From Bacillus wiedmannii (GTDB lineage: Bacteria; Bacillota; Bacilli; Bacillales; Bacillaceae_G), in the NCBI RefSeq assembly GCF_001583695.1, contig NZ_LOBC01000028.1, positions 394,423 through 458,422 on the forward strand: a DNA stretch of 64,000 nt. Reading direction: 5' to 3'. The first letter of the stretch is position 1; each line of letters opens with the position of its first letter. The notes beneath the pieces were generated by a model. It ran no database searches. It was not told the origin of the DNA and saw only the letters and a program-made list of their open reading frames with translations. A program made the position numbers and the translations under genes. Shown one piece after another: positions 35,975 to 46,238 of this stretch.

Positions 35975-38305
35975 TTACATGTACGGATCAAAGACGCCAT
36001 TAATATAATTATCCTTTTTTATATGTTCATCCCTTAACTTTATAACTACTGTCTCCACAATATTATCTTTAAAAATCAAAGTGATTGAGGATGAAATCTG
36101 ATTTGCATTCACGCCTATCATACTTTTATTTGACCTAAATATATTATTTTCTATTAACATAAACTCACTCGTAAATGTTTCATTCCAAAAATTCATTATA
36201 CTGTCTGTCGATTCCGAATTAAGGTATTCAAATGCATTATTACTAAATTCTATTCTTCCCCCAATGTCCCATAAAAAAAATGCTGAGCCCCATCTTCCCC
36301 CTCTAAAATTACTATTTTTCACTTTTAGCATCGATATCCTTTGAGAAGACTCAACAGTAAAAAGATTATAGGCATCCCAACTAAATGAACATCCATTAAA
36401 TTCATATTCTGCTTGAGGAGTTTTTGTAACAAATGATATTGTACCGCTGTTCTCAAATTTACATCCCGTATATACTCCTGGCGGTAAATTCGTAATGATT
36501 CCTTGCGGGTGTTTCGTATCTATAAAAGAAATATTATTTAATCTCCATCCATTTTTCATACCAGGTGATACGCCTGTCAAACTTGTACCCTCTACAGCTC
36601 CTCCTTTAATAACACAATTTGATATAGTTTGCGGTTCTGCTGAAAAACCAATTATTGAACCTAACTGTGAAAAAGAATGAAATAAATCTCGATCACTAAA
36701 AAATTCACATTGGTTGACTTGAATACAATATGCTTTATCTCTTCCCATTAACAATGCGCTATTATGGAAAATACAGTTACCAATAAGCGCTTCCTTATCT
36801 CCTTGATCTATCGTGACTCGAGTAGCATACATTTGATTATTCGTAAAAGTTACTTCTCCGCTTAAAACACAACTTACTTCCCTTAAGTGATTATTGTTTA
36901 TAATCACTTTCTCTACATTTTCACCTACTACTAATGAATTATTAGCTAATTTATTTTGAATGATATTAATATATCTACCACCGACTACAACAACGTTATA
37001 TCCCTGATTATCATATATGTTATTACGCTCAATGTTTATATATTGATTTAATCGATATCCATCTTCAATATCTATTGCTCCCTGAGGTGCTGTACCTTTC
37101 ATTTTGTAAATTTCACAATCTCTAATATAAATTTGTTTCGCTCCAGATACACTTACCCCAAGCCTTCTACAATCATGTATTTTACATTTCTCAATAAATA
37201 CATTTCGAGAAAATTCCGGAATTCTAACAGTTATTTTACAACCGTTTTCTGTAGGTATTGTACCTTGATGAAGAACTATTTTTGCATAATCTGCTTCTTT
37301 TGGAACACTCACTTCTTCAAAAAACTTTACTCTATTCGCAGCCGTTACAAAAGTATTATCAGCCCTATAAAATAACACATCATATAATTCTGTATATATT
37401 TCTGAACCAATTCCACCATAGCCATCTCCATACAAACCGAAATATCCCCATTTTATAATGCTACTATGATGTAAATCTATTTTTAAATTGGATCTAATTT
37501 TATTATCATCTACTATTAGGGAACCATTGACATCACTAATCCCCCCCACTTCAAATGTACCGGCAAAATCATATTCTCCAATTTGTCCCCATGTACTTTC
37601 CATTGCTATCCCATCGCCAGTACAATTTAAAATTTCTATATTATCTATTGAAATATAATTCAAATTACTCCCCTCAGCAGGAGTGGTATTTCCTACTTCA
37701 ATCCCATATCCCCATTCATGAGTATGAGGAATCGTTGTATAATCGTGTGTATCTTTATCTCCTTCAACCCTTCCATTGGTAACCCGAGAAAATTTTTGAT
37801 TTCTTTGATATCGTACGATTGCATATTTAACTAATCCATTACTTCTTATTTTTAAAGTTGATCCACCTAAATTTAAAGTCATAAAGCTTTGTGGCTCAAT
37901 CGGTGTATTTTCATCAATTAAATATGTCCCCATGGGTAAAACAACTTCTATAAATCCTTGTTGAGATGCCCATGATAATGCATGATTAATCCCTTTAGAA
38001 GTATTATCCGCGTCCGTTCCATCATTTTTAACATTCCATCTCTCTAACTCAAGAAAATACGTGCCCGAAAGCACATTAGCAGATTCTGTTTCTCCAATCA
38101 GTGATTTTCTAGACTTAGAACTTCCAAATGTATTGCTTTTAAGTTTACTTACTAACCTCTCAAATTTATTCTCCGTTGATACTTTTACATTCCCTTTTTT
38201 CGTCCCAATAAATAACTCACAAGTATCTATACAAAAACAAAATTCTCCCTCGCTTAACACAGGCAGATTCCCTTTCAAAACACATGTCACTTGAAATTTT
38301 GCCAT
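35975..38305 (-). CDS. Tailspike-like right-handed beta-helix protein (pectate-lyase fold)
   Basis: This 776-residue protein has an N-terminal domain with LPVLSEGEFCFCIDTCELFIGTKKG, in part, of the kind found at the start of phage tail-fibre proteins. A beta-helix with many N-N-x-I/F repeats (IERNNIYDNQG, IQNKLANN, FTNNQMYA, IENNIFRS) follows WNVKNDGTDADNTSKGINHAL. There is no signal peptide. It resembles phage polysaccharide depolymerases and YobO-like proteins. Inside an exopolysaccharide operon it may process or shorten the polymer, but the lack of an export signal leaves its location open. Confidence 0.75.
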   Translation of the reverse strand: MAKFQVTCVLKGNLPVLSEGEFCFCIDTCELFIGTKKGNVKVSTENKFERLVSKLKSNTFGSSKSRKSLIGETESANVLSGTYFLELERWNVKNDGTDADNTSKGINHALSWASQQGFIEVVLPMGTYLIDENTPIEPQSFMTLNLGGSTLKIRSNGLVKYAIVRYQRNQKFSRVTNGRVEGDKDTHDYTTIPHTHEWGYGIEVGNTTPAEGSNLNYISIDNIEILNCTGDGIAMESTWGQIGEYDFAGTFEVGGISDVNGSLIVDDNKIRSNLKIDLHHSSIIKWGYFGLYGDGYGGIGSEIYTELYDVLFYRADNTFVTAANRVKFFEEVSVPKEADYAKIVLHQGTIPTENGCKITVRIPEFSRNVFIEKCKIHDCRRLGVSVSGAKQIYIRDCEIYKMKGTAPQGAIDIEDGYRLNQYINIERNNIYDNQGYNVVVVGGRYINIIQNKLANNSLVVGENVEKVIINNNHLREVSCVLSGEVTFTNNQMYATRVTIDQGDKEALIGNCIFHNSALLMGRDKAYCIQVNQCEFFSDRDLFHSFSQLGSIIGFSAEPQTISNCVIKGGAVEGTSLTGVSPGMKNGWRLNNISFIDTKHPQGIITNLPPGVYTGCKFENSGTISFVTKTPQAEYEFNGCSFSWDAYNLFTVESSQRISMLKVKNSNFRGGRWGSAFFLWDIGGRIEFSNNAFEYLNSESTDSIMNFWNETFTSEFMLIENNIFRSNKSMIGVNANQISSSITLIFKDNIVETVVIKLRDEHIKKDNYINGVFDPYM

Positions 38306-38569
38306 GATTTATATATAACCTCCAACTAAGATAGAAGTTGAATTTTGACAGAAAATTCAAACTCACATCAGTGCATGGGGACAAATATTTTATATTATGC
38401 TTACATACGTATCCCTTTAATAGAATACTATGCATTATATAAATACTATGTTAGGGCTAATGATTCACGTTTTCTAATTAAAATCAAGTTTCATTTCATA
38501 CTAACAGGCTTCAACAACAATATACTTCCTTAATAATTCAAACCAATATAATGTCCATACTTTTTATAC

Positions 38570-40108
38570 CTAAATAACGTTTCGTTTCTTTTTAATTTGT
38601 AAAAACATCATACTAAAGATATTCCTTATATATTGAAATTCTGTGCTTTTATAAAAAATTAAAACGTATATTACATTTGGTACTAATAAGCAAATCAAAC
38701 CTTTTTCGACTAACGAAATAAAGGTACTACCTTCTATAAAATAATTACATATACTTGTAGTAATGAAACCTGTTACGATAGTTAAAAACATATAAAATAC
38801 ATATGTTATAAAATACTTCCAAACTGATTTCTTAAAAAGATTTTTATATACAATATAAGGCTGAATCCAAAGTACAGTAGCAATTGTACTAATCGCCGTT
38901 CCTATGAATATACCTACCAACCCAAACATGTTAGCTAATAGAATAGATAAACTTAAATTGATTATCGCTTCAACTAATGGAATATACTTATCTTGTACAA
39001 ATAATCCCGCTTTATTTTTAAAAATAGCTATCGCGGTTCGCATCCCTGTTAAATAAAAGTTAATGAGTATCACTACAAAAACTATGTTATTTAATAAATA
39101 CTTCTTATCAAGCCACCACCCTATAAATGGCTCTAACAGATTAAATAAAAATATGGTACAAAAAGAAAAGATCCAAAAATTCACTAAATAAGTCACTTTA
39201 AATATTGCATAATTTTTGTCATTATTCTCAGTTGCAATTAGATTTCCTACACTTGCTTCAATTCCATTTAATATAGGATTTACTACAGCTGCTAATTGAT
39301 TTATTATCATTGTATAGTTCGAATATATCCCAACCATAGCAAGACCTACAAAAGATGAAATCAGTATATTATCCGTTCCAAATACAATATATCCTCCAAT
39401 ATTATGCAAAAACATCGCCTTTACATTTATAATTAATTTTTCTTTCGTATCATTATCTATAGAATACTTCTTTTTTGTCTTTATATAAGGATAGTTCTTA
39501 TTCACACTCCTACCGTTTACGACATTTTGAATTACATATATACTCAACTCTATAATTAAATACAATATATAATTTTTTGTGTACATTAGTATAAATATTT
39601 TAAATATTGTAGTTACCACTTGGAATAAGAGATCCACCCTAGCCAATATGTATCCTCTTTGATCAGCTTGTATTAAAGACCTCTTATGAGCATTTAAATA
39701 GGTAACTACATTTTTCACCACGAATATCGAATAGATTATCGCAATATTCGATATAGACGCCCCGTCTTCCATTAAATAACTTAAAAAGGGATATATCATA
39801 GCACTTATTACTAAAATAATGATTGCTAAAATCTGATAAATTTTTTTATATAATTGAACAAGAGCTATAATTTTATACTGATTATTTTCTGCTAATGGTT
39901 TATACAAATTGTATACTATACTCGCTCCTATACCAGCTTCAATTAACACTAACATAGATAAAACATTAATTAACAAGCCATCTATCCCTAAATACTCTAT
40001 TCCTAAACTATCCAAAAAAACCTTCCTAGATATAAATCCCAGAATAACAATAACCATTTGAGAAAATATACTTATTGATATATTCTTGATTGAATGCATC
40101 GTTCGCAT
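38570..40108 (-). CDS. epsK: Polysaccharide flippase (Wzx/EpsK-like)
   Basis: This 512-residue membrane protein has 12 or more segments and begins MRTMHSIKNISISIFSQMVI with GIEYLGIDGLLINVLSML. It belongs to the MOP/RfbX superfamily and would flip lipid-linked repeat units. It lies between the GT2 gene and the beta-helix gene. AAGGGGAT precedes the ATG. Confidence 0.88.
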   Translation of the reverse strand: MRTMHSIKNISISIFSQMVIVILGFISRKVFLDSLGIEYLGIDGLLINVLSMLVLIEAGIGASIVYNLYKPLAENNQYKIIALVQLYKKIYQILAIIILVISAMIYPFLSYLMEDGASISNIAIIYSIFVVKNVVTYLNAHKRSLIQADQRGYILARVDLLFQVVTTIFKIFILMYTKNYILYLIIELSIYVIQNVVNGRSVNKNYPYIKTKKKYSIDNDTKEKLIINVKAMFLHNIGGYIVFGTDNILISSFVGLAMVGIYSNYTMIINQLAAVVNPILNGIEASVGNLIATENNDKNYAIFKVTYLVNFWIFSFCTIFLFNLLEPFIGWWLDKKYLLNNIVFVVILINFYLTGMRTAIAIFKNKAGLFVQDKYIPLVEAIINLSLSILLANMFGLVGIFIGTAISTIATVLWIQPYIVYKNLFKKSVWKYFITYVFYMFLTIVTGFITTSICNYFIEGSTFISLVEKGLICLLVPNVIYVLIFYKSTEFQYIRNIFSMMFLQIKKKRNVI

Positions 40109-40181
40109 GATTAATCCCCTTCATAAGTTAAACTAAACTATCGAGAGATGAATATTCAGATTATATTATTCTGGACGATCC

Positions 40182-41150
40182 TCATCCCCTTTTTGCAAAA
40201 TTATTAATTAAAAATTTATACAATAATGGATGTAACTTGGTCGCCAATAATAAAAACTTTACACTTTTCCCATACTCTTTTAAACGCATTGTTTTATAAA
40301 AATAACGATTCAATATACCAATAACCTTATAATATTTACGCTTATGCTCATTAAGTCTTCCACTTAATGATATTAAATTTAATACTACCATCGAACAATT
40401 TCCTAGTTTTAATATAACTAAGTTATATAACTCCTTATAATATCGCTCCATAAATTTACACATTTCATCATAAATTAAGACTGAGTCAATTTTAATCTCT
40501 TTTACAGCCTGATCCATCATACTATTATCACGCTTTATATAATGATATTTAGGTTCTCCTATGAAACATACTTTGTTACACTTATGAATAACTTTATATG
40601 TAAATGCTGTATCTTCATATGACATACCTACTGGAAATTTAATACCCTCTAATAACTGTCTTTTGAAAAGTTTAGTCCAAACAACTTCATCATACAAATC
40701 CCCTTCTAGCATCGCTCTCATCGCGCTATATCTATCATGAATAACGAACGGTTGGCTGCTTGAAATTACCGTTTTATCATTGTAATGAATTTCACTACTA
40801 CAAATAGCTATATCACACTCCTGTTCTACACACATACTATATAACAATTCATACATATCCACTTCTATCCAATCATCACTATCAACAAATCCTATATAAT
40901 CTCCCTGCGCTATTTCTAATCCAGCATTTCTTGCAGAAGATAATCCACCATTTTCCTTATGGATTACTTTAATTCGGCTATCTTGAGTCGCATACCCATC
41001 ACAAATCTCACCACAACTATCAGGAGATCCATCATCAATAAGTATCAGCTCAAACTCTTTGAACGTTTGCTTTAATATAGAATCAATACATTTATGAATA
41101 TACTGCTCAACTTTATAGACTGGAACAATAATACTAATTTTAGGATTCAT
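40182..41150 (-). CDS. GT2 glycosyltransferase (EpsH/J-like)
   Basis: This 322-residue GT-A enzyme has ISIIVPVYKVEQYIHKCIDS, LILIDDGSPDSCGEICD, ARNAGLEIAQGDYIGFVDSDDW carrying the D-x-D metal motif, and WTKLFKRQLL further on. It transfers a sugar during repeat-unit assembly on the cytoplasmic face. AAAGGGTG precedes the ATG. Confidence 0.9.
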   Translation of the reverse strand: MNPKISIIVPVYKVEQYIHKCIDSILKQTFKEFELILIDDGSPDSCGEICDGYATQDSRIKVIHKENGGLSSARNAGLEIAQGDYIGFVDSDDWIEVDMYELLYSMCVEQECDIAICSSEIHYNDKTVISSSQPFVIHDRYSAMRAMLEGDLYDEVVWTKLFKRQLLEGIKFPVGMSYEDTAFTYKVIHKCNKVCFIGEPKYHYIKRDNSMMDQAVKEIKIDSVLIYDEMCKFMERYYKELYNLVILKLGNCSMVVLNLISLSGRLNEHKRKYYKVIGILNRYFYKTMRLKEYGKSVKFLLLATKLHPLLYKFLINNFAKRG

Positions 41151-41172
41151 AATTGCACCCTTTCATTTGCAA

Positions 41173-42351
41173 TTAACTTAGAAAACTATTTACCTTTTCT
41201 AAGTTGTTAAATTCCTCTTCTAACAAATTAGTCTTGACCTCTTCACGCACTCTTTGTTGATCTAAAAGATATTTTATCTTGTTATATAGACTTTCCTCAT
41301 TACATTCAGCAACAAAACCATTATATCCATCTTTTATTTGCTCATATGCTCCTGTAAAATTAGTCGTTACAATAGGTCTTTTTAAGCATTTCGCCTCAGC
41401 TAACGTGAGGCAATACCCTTCATGCCTAGAGGTTTGAACATATATATCTGATTGATTTACATATGGATACGGATTTATTGCTGATCCTAATAATAGAAAA
41501 TCCTGTTTCAAATTATACTTACATATTAATGTCTCATAATACTCTCTATCCTCCCCTTCTCCGATACAGTACCATCGTACTTCGTATCCCTCCTTACGTA
41601 GCATTGATAAAACTTTAATTGCAAGGTCTTGACCTTTTTCTTTTGAAAGTCTACCTACTGTTACTATCTTTATACCTTTATATCCATTATCAAACTCTAC
41701 TTTTTCTTTCGCCATTTCATTTATTAAATCTGGAAGTACAATATTTAAAAAGACACTTGTCTTACTTTCTACTTTAGGAAATTTCTCTATTAAATGTTTT
41801 TGTGCTTCTTTAGAAACTACATATATATTATCCAACTGATCATATAATTTCTCATATAATTTTGTATTAATTTGATGTTGAAAAACATCGAAATGTATCC
41901 AAGAAATTTTCTTTTCTGAAGCTACTCTATTAACTATATAATAATCAATTATGTCAGTAGGTCCTTGATATGCTATTGCAATATCATATTTATTCTTATT
42001 GTGTGGAATGTCTTTAAAAATCTCTTTATAGAAAATATATCTATCCTTTAATTTTTTTGATACCACATAAGTGAGTAAAAAGTTTAAACCCTTAATATAT
42101 CTTGTATTTTCGAAATACTCATTAATCGTTTTCTTTGGTGGTTGCATAATTTTAGGTTTTATATTTTCAAACCAAGTAACTTCTTCTATCTTTACCCAGC
42201 TTGGTAATTGTTTTAAAAATCCCCCTCGCTTCTCCAACATCAATACTGTGACATCATACTTTTCTTTTGGTATCACAGATAACAAAGAAAGAAGTGATTT
42301 TTCTACACCACCTATATTCATACTACTTACCATAAATAGCACTCTCTTCAT
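41173..42351 (-). CDS. GT4 glycosyltransferase, paralog 4 of a tandem set
   Basis: This 392-residue GT-B enzyme begins MKRVLFMVSSMNIGGVEKSL and has VTVGRLSKEKGQDLAIKVL, SDIYVQTSRHEGYCLTLAEA and the late FNNLEKVNSFLS. It is one of four adjacent paralogs with the same N-terminal G-G-x-E-K/R-S/A-L pattern. Each probably adds a related sugar to the repeat unit. Confidence 0.9.
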   Translation of the reverse strand: MKRVLFMVSSMNIGGVEKSLLSLLSVIPKEKYDVTVLMLEKRGGFLKQLPSWVKIEEVTWFENIKPKIMQPPKKTINEYFENTRYIKGLNFLLTYVVSKKLKDRYIFYKEIFKDIPHNKNKYDIAIAYQGPTDIIDYYIVNRVASEKKISWIHFDVFQHQINTKLYEKLYDQLDNIYVVSKEAQKHLIEKFPKVESKTSVFLNIVLPDLINEMAKEKVEFDNGYKGIKIVTVGRLSKEKGQDLAIKVLSMLRKEGYEVRWYCIGEGEDREYYETLICKYNLKQDFLLLGSAINPYPYVNQSDIYVQTSRHEGYCLTLAEAKCLKRPIVTTNFTGAYEQIKDGYNGFVAECNEESLYNKIKYLLDQQRVREEVKTNLLEEEFNNLEKVNSFLS

Positions 42352-42491
42352 ACCTGTCTCCTTCTACCACCTAAAAGTTTTATAACAAAATAAAAAAACA
42401 CCCTCTCAAAGATGTTTTCACAAAAAACATAATTTATAATAATGAACCGTCCATATTTCTGTAATACGATAATAATACCTTCTAAAACAAG

Positions 42492-43691
42492 TTACACATT
42501 AGAATTTGCTATTTTATATAACTTTTTTAACTCTTCTCTCGTATCTACCACTTCCTTTTCTATATTTTTTCTCAACCGTCCTTCTAGCGATTTATCACTT
42601 AATATTTGTACAATAGAATCATACATTTGCTGCTCGTCAAATTGAACGATTAATCCATTGTGGTTATCGATTATCTGTTCACTTGCCCCTGTAAAATTTG
42701 TACTAATAATTGGATTATTAAAACATCTGGCTTCTGCAAGTGTTATACAGTATCCCTCATGTCGAGACGGTTGTACATATATATCACATTGTTTCATAAA
42801 TGGATAGGGATTCGAAACTGCTCCTAAAAATATATAATCACCTTGAACATCGTAATTTTTCACAAGCTTTTCATACATTCCTCTTTCCTTTCCATCTCCT
42901 ATACAATACCATTTAACATTGTAGCCAGCTTCTTTCAGCTTAGCTAACACAGATATTGTTAAATCCTGTCCCTTCTCTATACTCAATCTACCAACAGTAA
43001 GGATTCTTACTCCCTCAAAATCATCTACAAACCCAATTCCTTCATTTGCCATCTTACATATCATTTCAGGTGAAATAATATTAAAAAAAGTTTCTGTCTT
43101 ATTTATCAATTCTGGGACAGTTTGAGTAAGTTTCATCTTTCCTAAATCTGAAACTACAAAAACATGTTGAAACTTTTTATATACTTTGTTAACAAAATAC
43201 TTATTAAAATATATTTTTTCAATATCGAAATGGACCCATTGAACCTTTCGTCTAGCCTCGATTTTATTTGCCACAAAGTAACTAATAAAATCCATGGGTC
43301 CAGCATAAGCTATAGCAATATCATAATTTCTATAAACATCTTCATAATTTTGTAAACAATATTTTAAAATAACGCTCCGTTCTTTCATAATCTTAGAGAT
43401 TACGTACAACACTGCCAGTTGCAACGCTTTTGTAATTTTTCGTTGTTTTATAAGATCCGCTATAACTAATCGTGATGGTCTATTTAATATATATTGCATT
43501 TCTTCATAATCCTTTACATATTCAATACGAACCTCCTTTGGAATAAAATTTAAAAAATCTCCTTTTTTCTCTAACATTAAAATTGTCACTTCATATTTGT
43601 CTTTTGGGATTTCTGCTACCATATTTAATAGGGCCTTCTCTGTACCACCTATATTCATATTTATAACCATAAAGAGTATTTTCTTTTTCAT
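42492..43691 (-). CDS. GT4 glycosyltransferase, paralog 3 of a tandem set
   Basis: This 399-residue GT-B enzyme begins MKKKILFMVINMNIGGTEKAL and has ILTVGRLSIEKGQDLTISVL and CDIYVQPSRHEGYCITLAEA. It is closest by eye to its downstream neighbour (41173-42351), sharing MNIGG and HEGYC. ATAGGGGGA precedes the ATG. The 140-nt gap after it holds no gene. Confidence 0.9.
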   Translation of the reverse strand: MKKKILFMVINMNIGGTEKALLNMVAEIPKDKYEVTILMLEKKGDFLNFIPKEVRIEYVKDYEEMQYILNRPSRLVIADLIKQRKITKALQLAVLYVISKIMKERSVILKYCLQNYEDVYRNYDIAIAYAGPMDFISYFVANKIEARRKVQWVHFDIEKIYFNKYFVNKVYKKFQHVFVVSDLGKMKLTQTVPELINKTETFFNIISPEMICKMANEGIGFVDDFEGVRILTVGRLSIEKGQDLTISVLAKLKEAGYNVKWYCIGDGKERGMYEKLVKNYDVQGDYIFLGAVSNPYPFMKQCDIYVQPSRHEGYCITLAEARCFNNPIISTNFTGASEQIIDNHNGLIVQFDEQQMYDSIVQILSDKSLEGRLRKNIEKEVVDTREELKKLYKIANSNV

Positions 43692-43724
43692 AGTTCCCCC
43701 TATTCTTTCTCTTTATAAAATCCT

Positions 43725-44906
43725 TTAATTGAAAGAAGCATATATCTTCTCAATTTCCTCTTCAGTTCCAACCTGCTCTTTCTTTAAATTTTCACACAAC
43801 CGTTTTTTTAGCAAACCGTTCTCTATAATTTCTTTCACCCCTTCATATATTGCTTCCGAATCCATCTTCACTATTACACCATTCTGTCTATGTTTGATTT
43901 GATTATGAACTGTTATAAAATCGGTTACTACTATAGGCTTTTGAAATATTCTAGCCTCTGCTATTGCCAAGCCATATCCTTCATACCTAGAGGGTTGTAC
44001 ATATATATCACTTTGTTTTATAAAGGGATAGGGATTCTTGTATGTACCTAATAATATAAAAGTATCGTGTAAATTATATTTACTTATCCTATCCTCGAGT
44101 TCACTTTGAAGATTTCCTTCTCCAATTACATACCACTTAAATCTATACCCTTTTTGCTTTAACTTATAACAAGCTTCTATGGCCAATTCATATCCTTTTT
44201 CATACACTAACCTACCAATCGTTAATATTCGTAATCCCTCAAACTGATCACTAAATCCTTTACTCTCATTTGCCATCGATTTAATTAACGTCGGCGATAT
44301 AATATCATAGACAACCTGAATTTTCGACTTTATTTTAGGAATTTCTTGAATCAATACTTCCTTACAAACATCGGACACAGCTACTATTTCATTAAATTCC
44401 TCATAATATTTCAAATCAAAATCTTTATTATATGCAGCTAACCTATAATCAGTATTCACCCAGGCAATTTTTTTGCATGCGTAAACCTTATTTGCCACAA
44501 AATATGTTGGCATTCCTTGACTATAAGCTATGGCAACATCATATTCCATCTTTAAACTATCCATCCCTCTAGACACCCATCTCCAAACTACTTGAGCTGC
44601 ATGTAATTTTTTATTTATGTATGGATTTCTAAGAGATATAGAAGCCCCAACTCTAAGAAATAACTCTTTAAAGTATTTATGTTTAATTAAATAATTAAAT
44701 TTCTCAGCCTGTCTTTTAATAATTTTCGGTACTTCTAAAACGTTTACCTGTTTTGGTAGTAATGGTAAATACAATCCACTAGCAGAAAACATTAACAAAT
44801 CGACTTCATATTTCGTATAATCAAATAAAGAAAGTAAAGAAACCAAACTTTTTTCAGCTCCTCCACTTTGTAGCGAATCTATAACGAATAAAATTTTTTT
44901 CTTCAT
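43725..44906 (-). CDS. GT4 glycosyltransferase, paralog 2 of a tandem set
   Basis: This 393-residue GT-B enzyme begins MKKKILFVIDSLQSGGAEKSL and has ILTIGRLVYEKGYELAIEAC and SDIYVQPSRYEGYGLAIAEA. The frame allows a GTG three codons earlier, but that GTG is 2 nt from AGGG, so the ATG is favoured. Confidence 0.88.
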   Translation of the reverse strand: MKKKILFVIDSLQSGGAEKSLVSLLSLFDYTKYEVDLLMFSASGLYLPLLPKQVNVLEVPKIIKRQAEKFNYLIKHKYFKELFLRVGASISLRNPYINKKLHAAQVVWRWVSRGMDSLKMEYDVAIAYSQGMPTYFVANKVYACKKIAWVNTDYRLAAYNKDFDLKYYEEFNEIVAVSDVCKEVLIQEIPKIKSKIQVVYDIISPTLIKSMANESKGFSDQFEGLRILTIGRLVYEKGYELAIEACYKLKQKGYRFKWYVIGEGNLQSELEDRISKYNLHDTFILLGTYKNPYPFIKQSDIYVQPSRYEGYGLAIAEARIFQKPIVVTDFITVHNQIKHRQNGVIVKMDSEAIYEGVKEIIENGLLKKRLCENLKKEQVGTEEEIEKIYASFN

Positions 44907-44973
44907 AACTATCACTACCCTAAAGTGTTTTTATTGAGCTCAAAATATTAAAAATCATTTACTAAATTTCCCT

Positions 44974-46176
44974 TTATGAAAATAATGCATATAATTTATT
45001 AATTTCATTACGATTTCCATACTCACCTTTAAGAGTATTTTCTACCAGCGCTTCCCTTAATTCTTTATCTTCAATAAGCCTCTTAATCCCATTAACTAAC
45101 CCGTTTATCCCCATCTCAGTTATTAATCCATCAATTCCATCCTGTACCTGACTTTTAGCAGTTGAAAAATTAGTAATAAGTACTGGCTTTCCGATTATTT
45201 GTGCTTCCCGAACTGTTACAGCTTTCCCCTCATATCTTGATGGCTGCACATATATATCACATGCTTTTATATATGGATAGGGATTTGTCTTTTTGCCCAA
45301 TAAAAAAAATTGTTTTTCCAGATTAAGTTCAGCTAATAACTTTCTAAGTTCAACTTCTTGTACTCCATACCCAACTACATACCATTCAATATCATATCCC
45401 TCATCTAACAACTTTCTTAAGGCATGCATAGCAATGTCTATTCCTTTTGCATATGATAACCGTCCTACAGTAACAAGCTTTATTTTTCCTGGTTTCATCT
45501 GTAATTCTTTCATAACATCTCCCTTGTCTGCTTGCTCACGTACGAACTCAGGAGATAATATATTTTCTATAATTTCAACATTCTTATTTACATTTGGTAA
45601 AATACTAAGAAATGAATCTCGACATCCTTCTGAAACTGCTACGATGTTATCCATTTTTCTCCACATTTTATACTCCATGTTTGCATTCAGATTTATATTT
45701 GAATAATCTGTATGAATCCAACCAATCTTTCGTTTCGCTCGAACTTTATCCCCAACAAAATAATGGGGCCATAAAAAACTAATTGCTACATCATACTCCT
45801 CTTCCAGTTTCGGTATAAAGGGTAAAGTTATTCTCCACCCATATTGAATAACGAAATATCCAACCTCTGCACTTTTCACATATCTCCCATGCACATCTCC
45901 TAAAATTTTCCCAAAAGTCCTTGCCACTCCAATTTTAATTTGCCCTTCTTGCAATATTTGCTTAATTGATTTTCTAAAAGTAGTATATTGTTTTACTTCC
46001 CTTAACAAATTAGGCAGTTTAGGTAATAAAAAAAGAAACTCTCCCTCATGTTTAAATAACATTAAATCTACATCATATTTGCTATAATCGATTGTATTCA
46101 ACAAACCAATTAAACTTCTTTCTACCCCACCAATTGCCATATCAAATGATGTAATGAGAATTTTTTTCTTTTTCAT
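44974..46176 (-). CDS. GT4 glycosyltransferase, paralog 1 of a tandem set
   Basis: This 400-residue GT-B enzyme begins MKKKKILITSFDMAIGGVERSL and has LVTVGRLSYAKGIDIAMHAL and CDIYVQPSRYEGKAVTVREA. It is the most divergent of the four paralogs. GAGGGAGTAAG precedes the ATG. Confidence 0.9.
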   Translation of the reverse strand: MKKKKILITSFDMAIGGVERSLIGLLNTIDYSKYDVDLMLFKHEGEFLFLLPKLPNLLREVKQYTTFRKSIKQILQEGQIKIGVARTFGKILGDVHGRYVKSAEVGYFVIQYGWRITLPFIPKLEEEYDVAISFLWPHYFVGDKVRAKRKIGWIHTDYSNINLNANMEYKMWRKMDNIVAVSEGCRDSFLSILPNVNKNVEIIENILSPEFVREQADKGDVMKELQMKPGKIKLVTVGRLSYAKGIDIAMHALRKLLDEGYDIEWYVVGYGVQEVELRKLLAELNLEKQFFLLGKKTNPYPYIKACDIYVQPSRYEGKAVTVREAQIIGKPVLITNFSTAKSQVQDGIDGLITEMGINGLVNGIKRLIEDKELREALVENTLKGEYGNRNEINKLYALFS

Positions 46177-46238
46177 TTCTTACTCCCTCAGCCGATTTAT
46201 TTTACTAGTTTTCTTCTTATGAAAATAATTACATTTAA

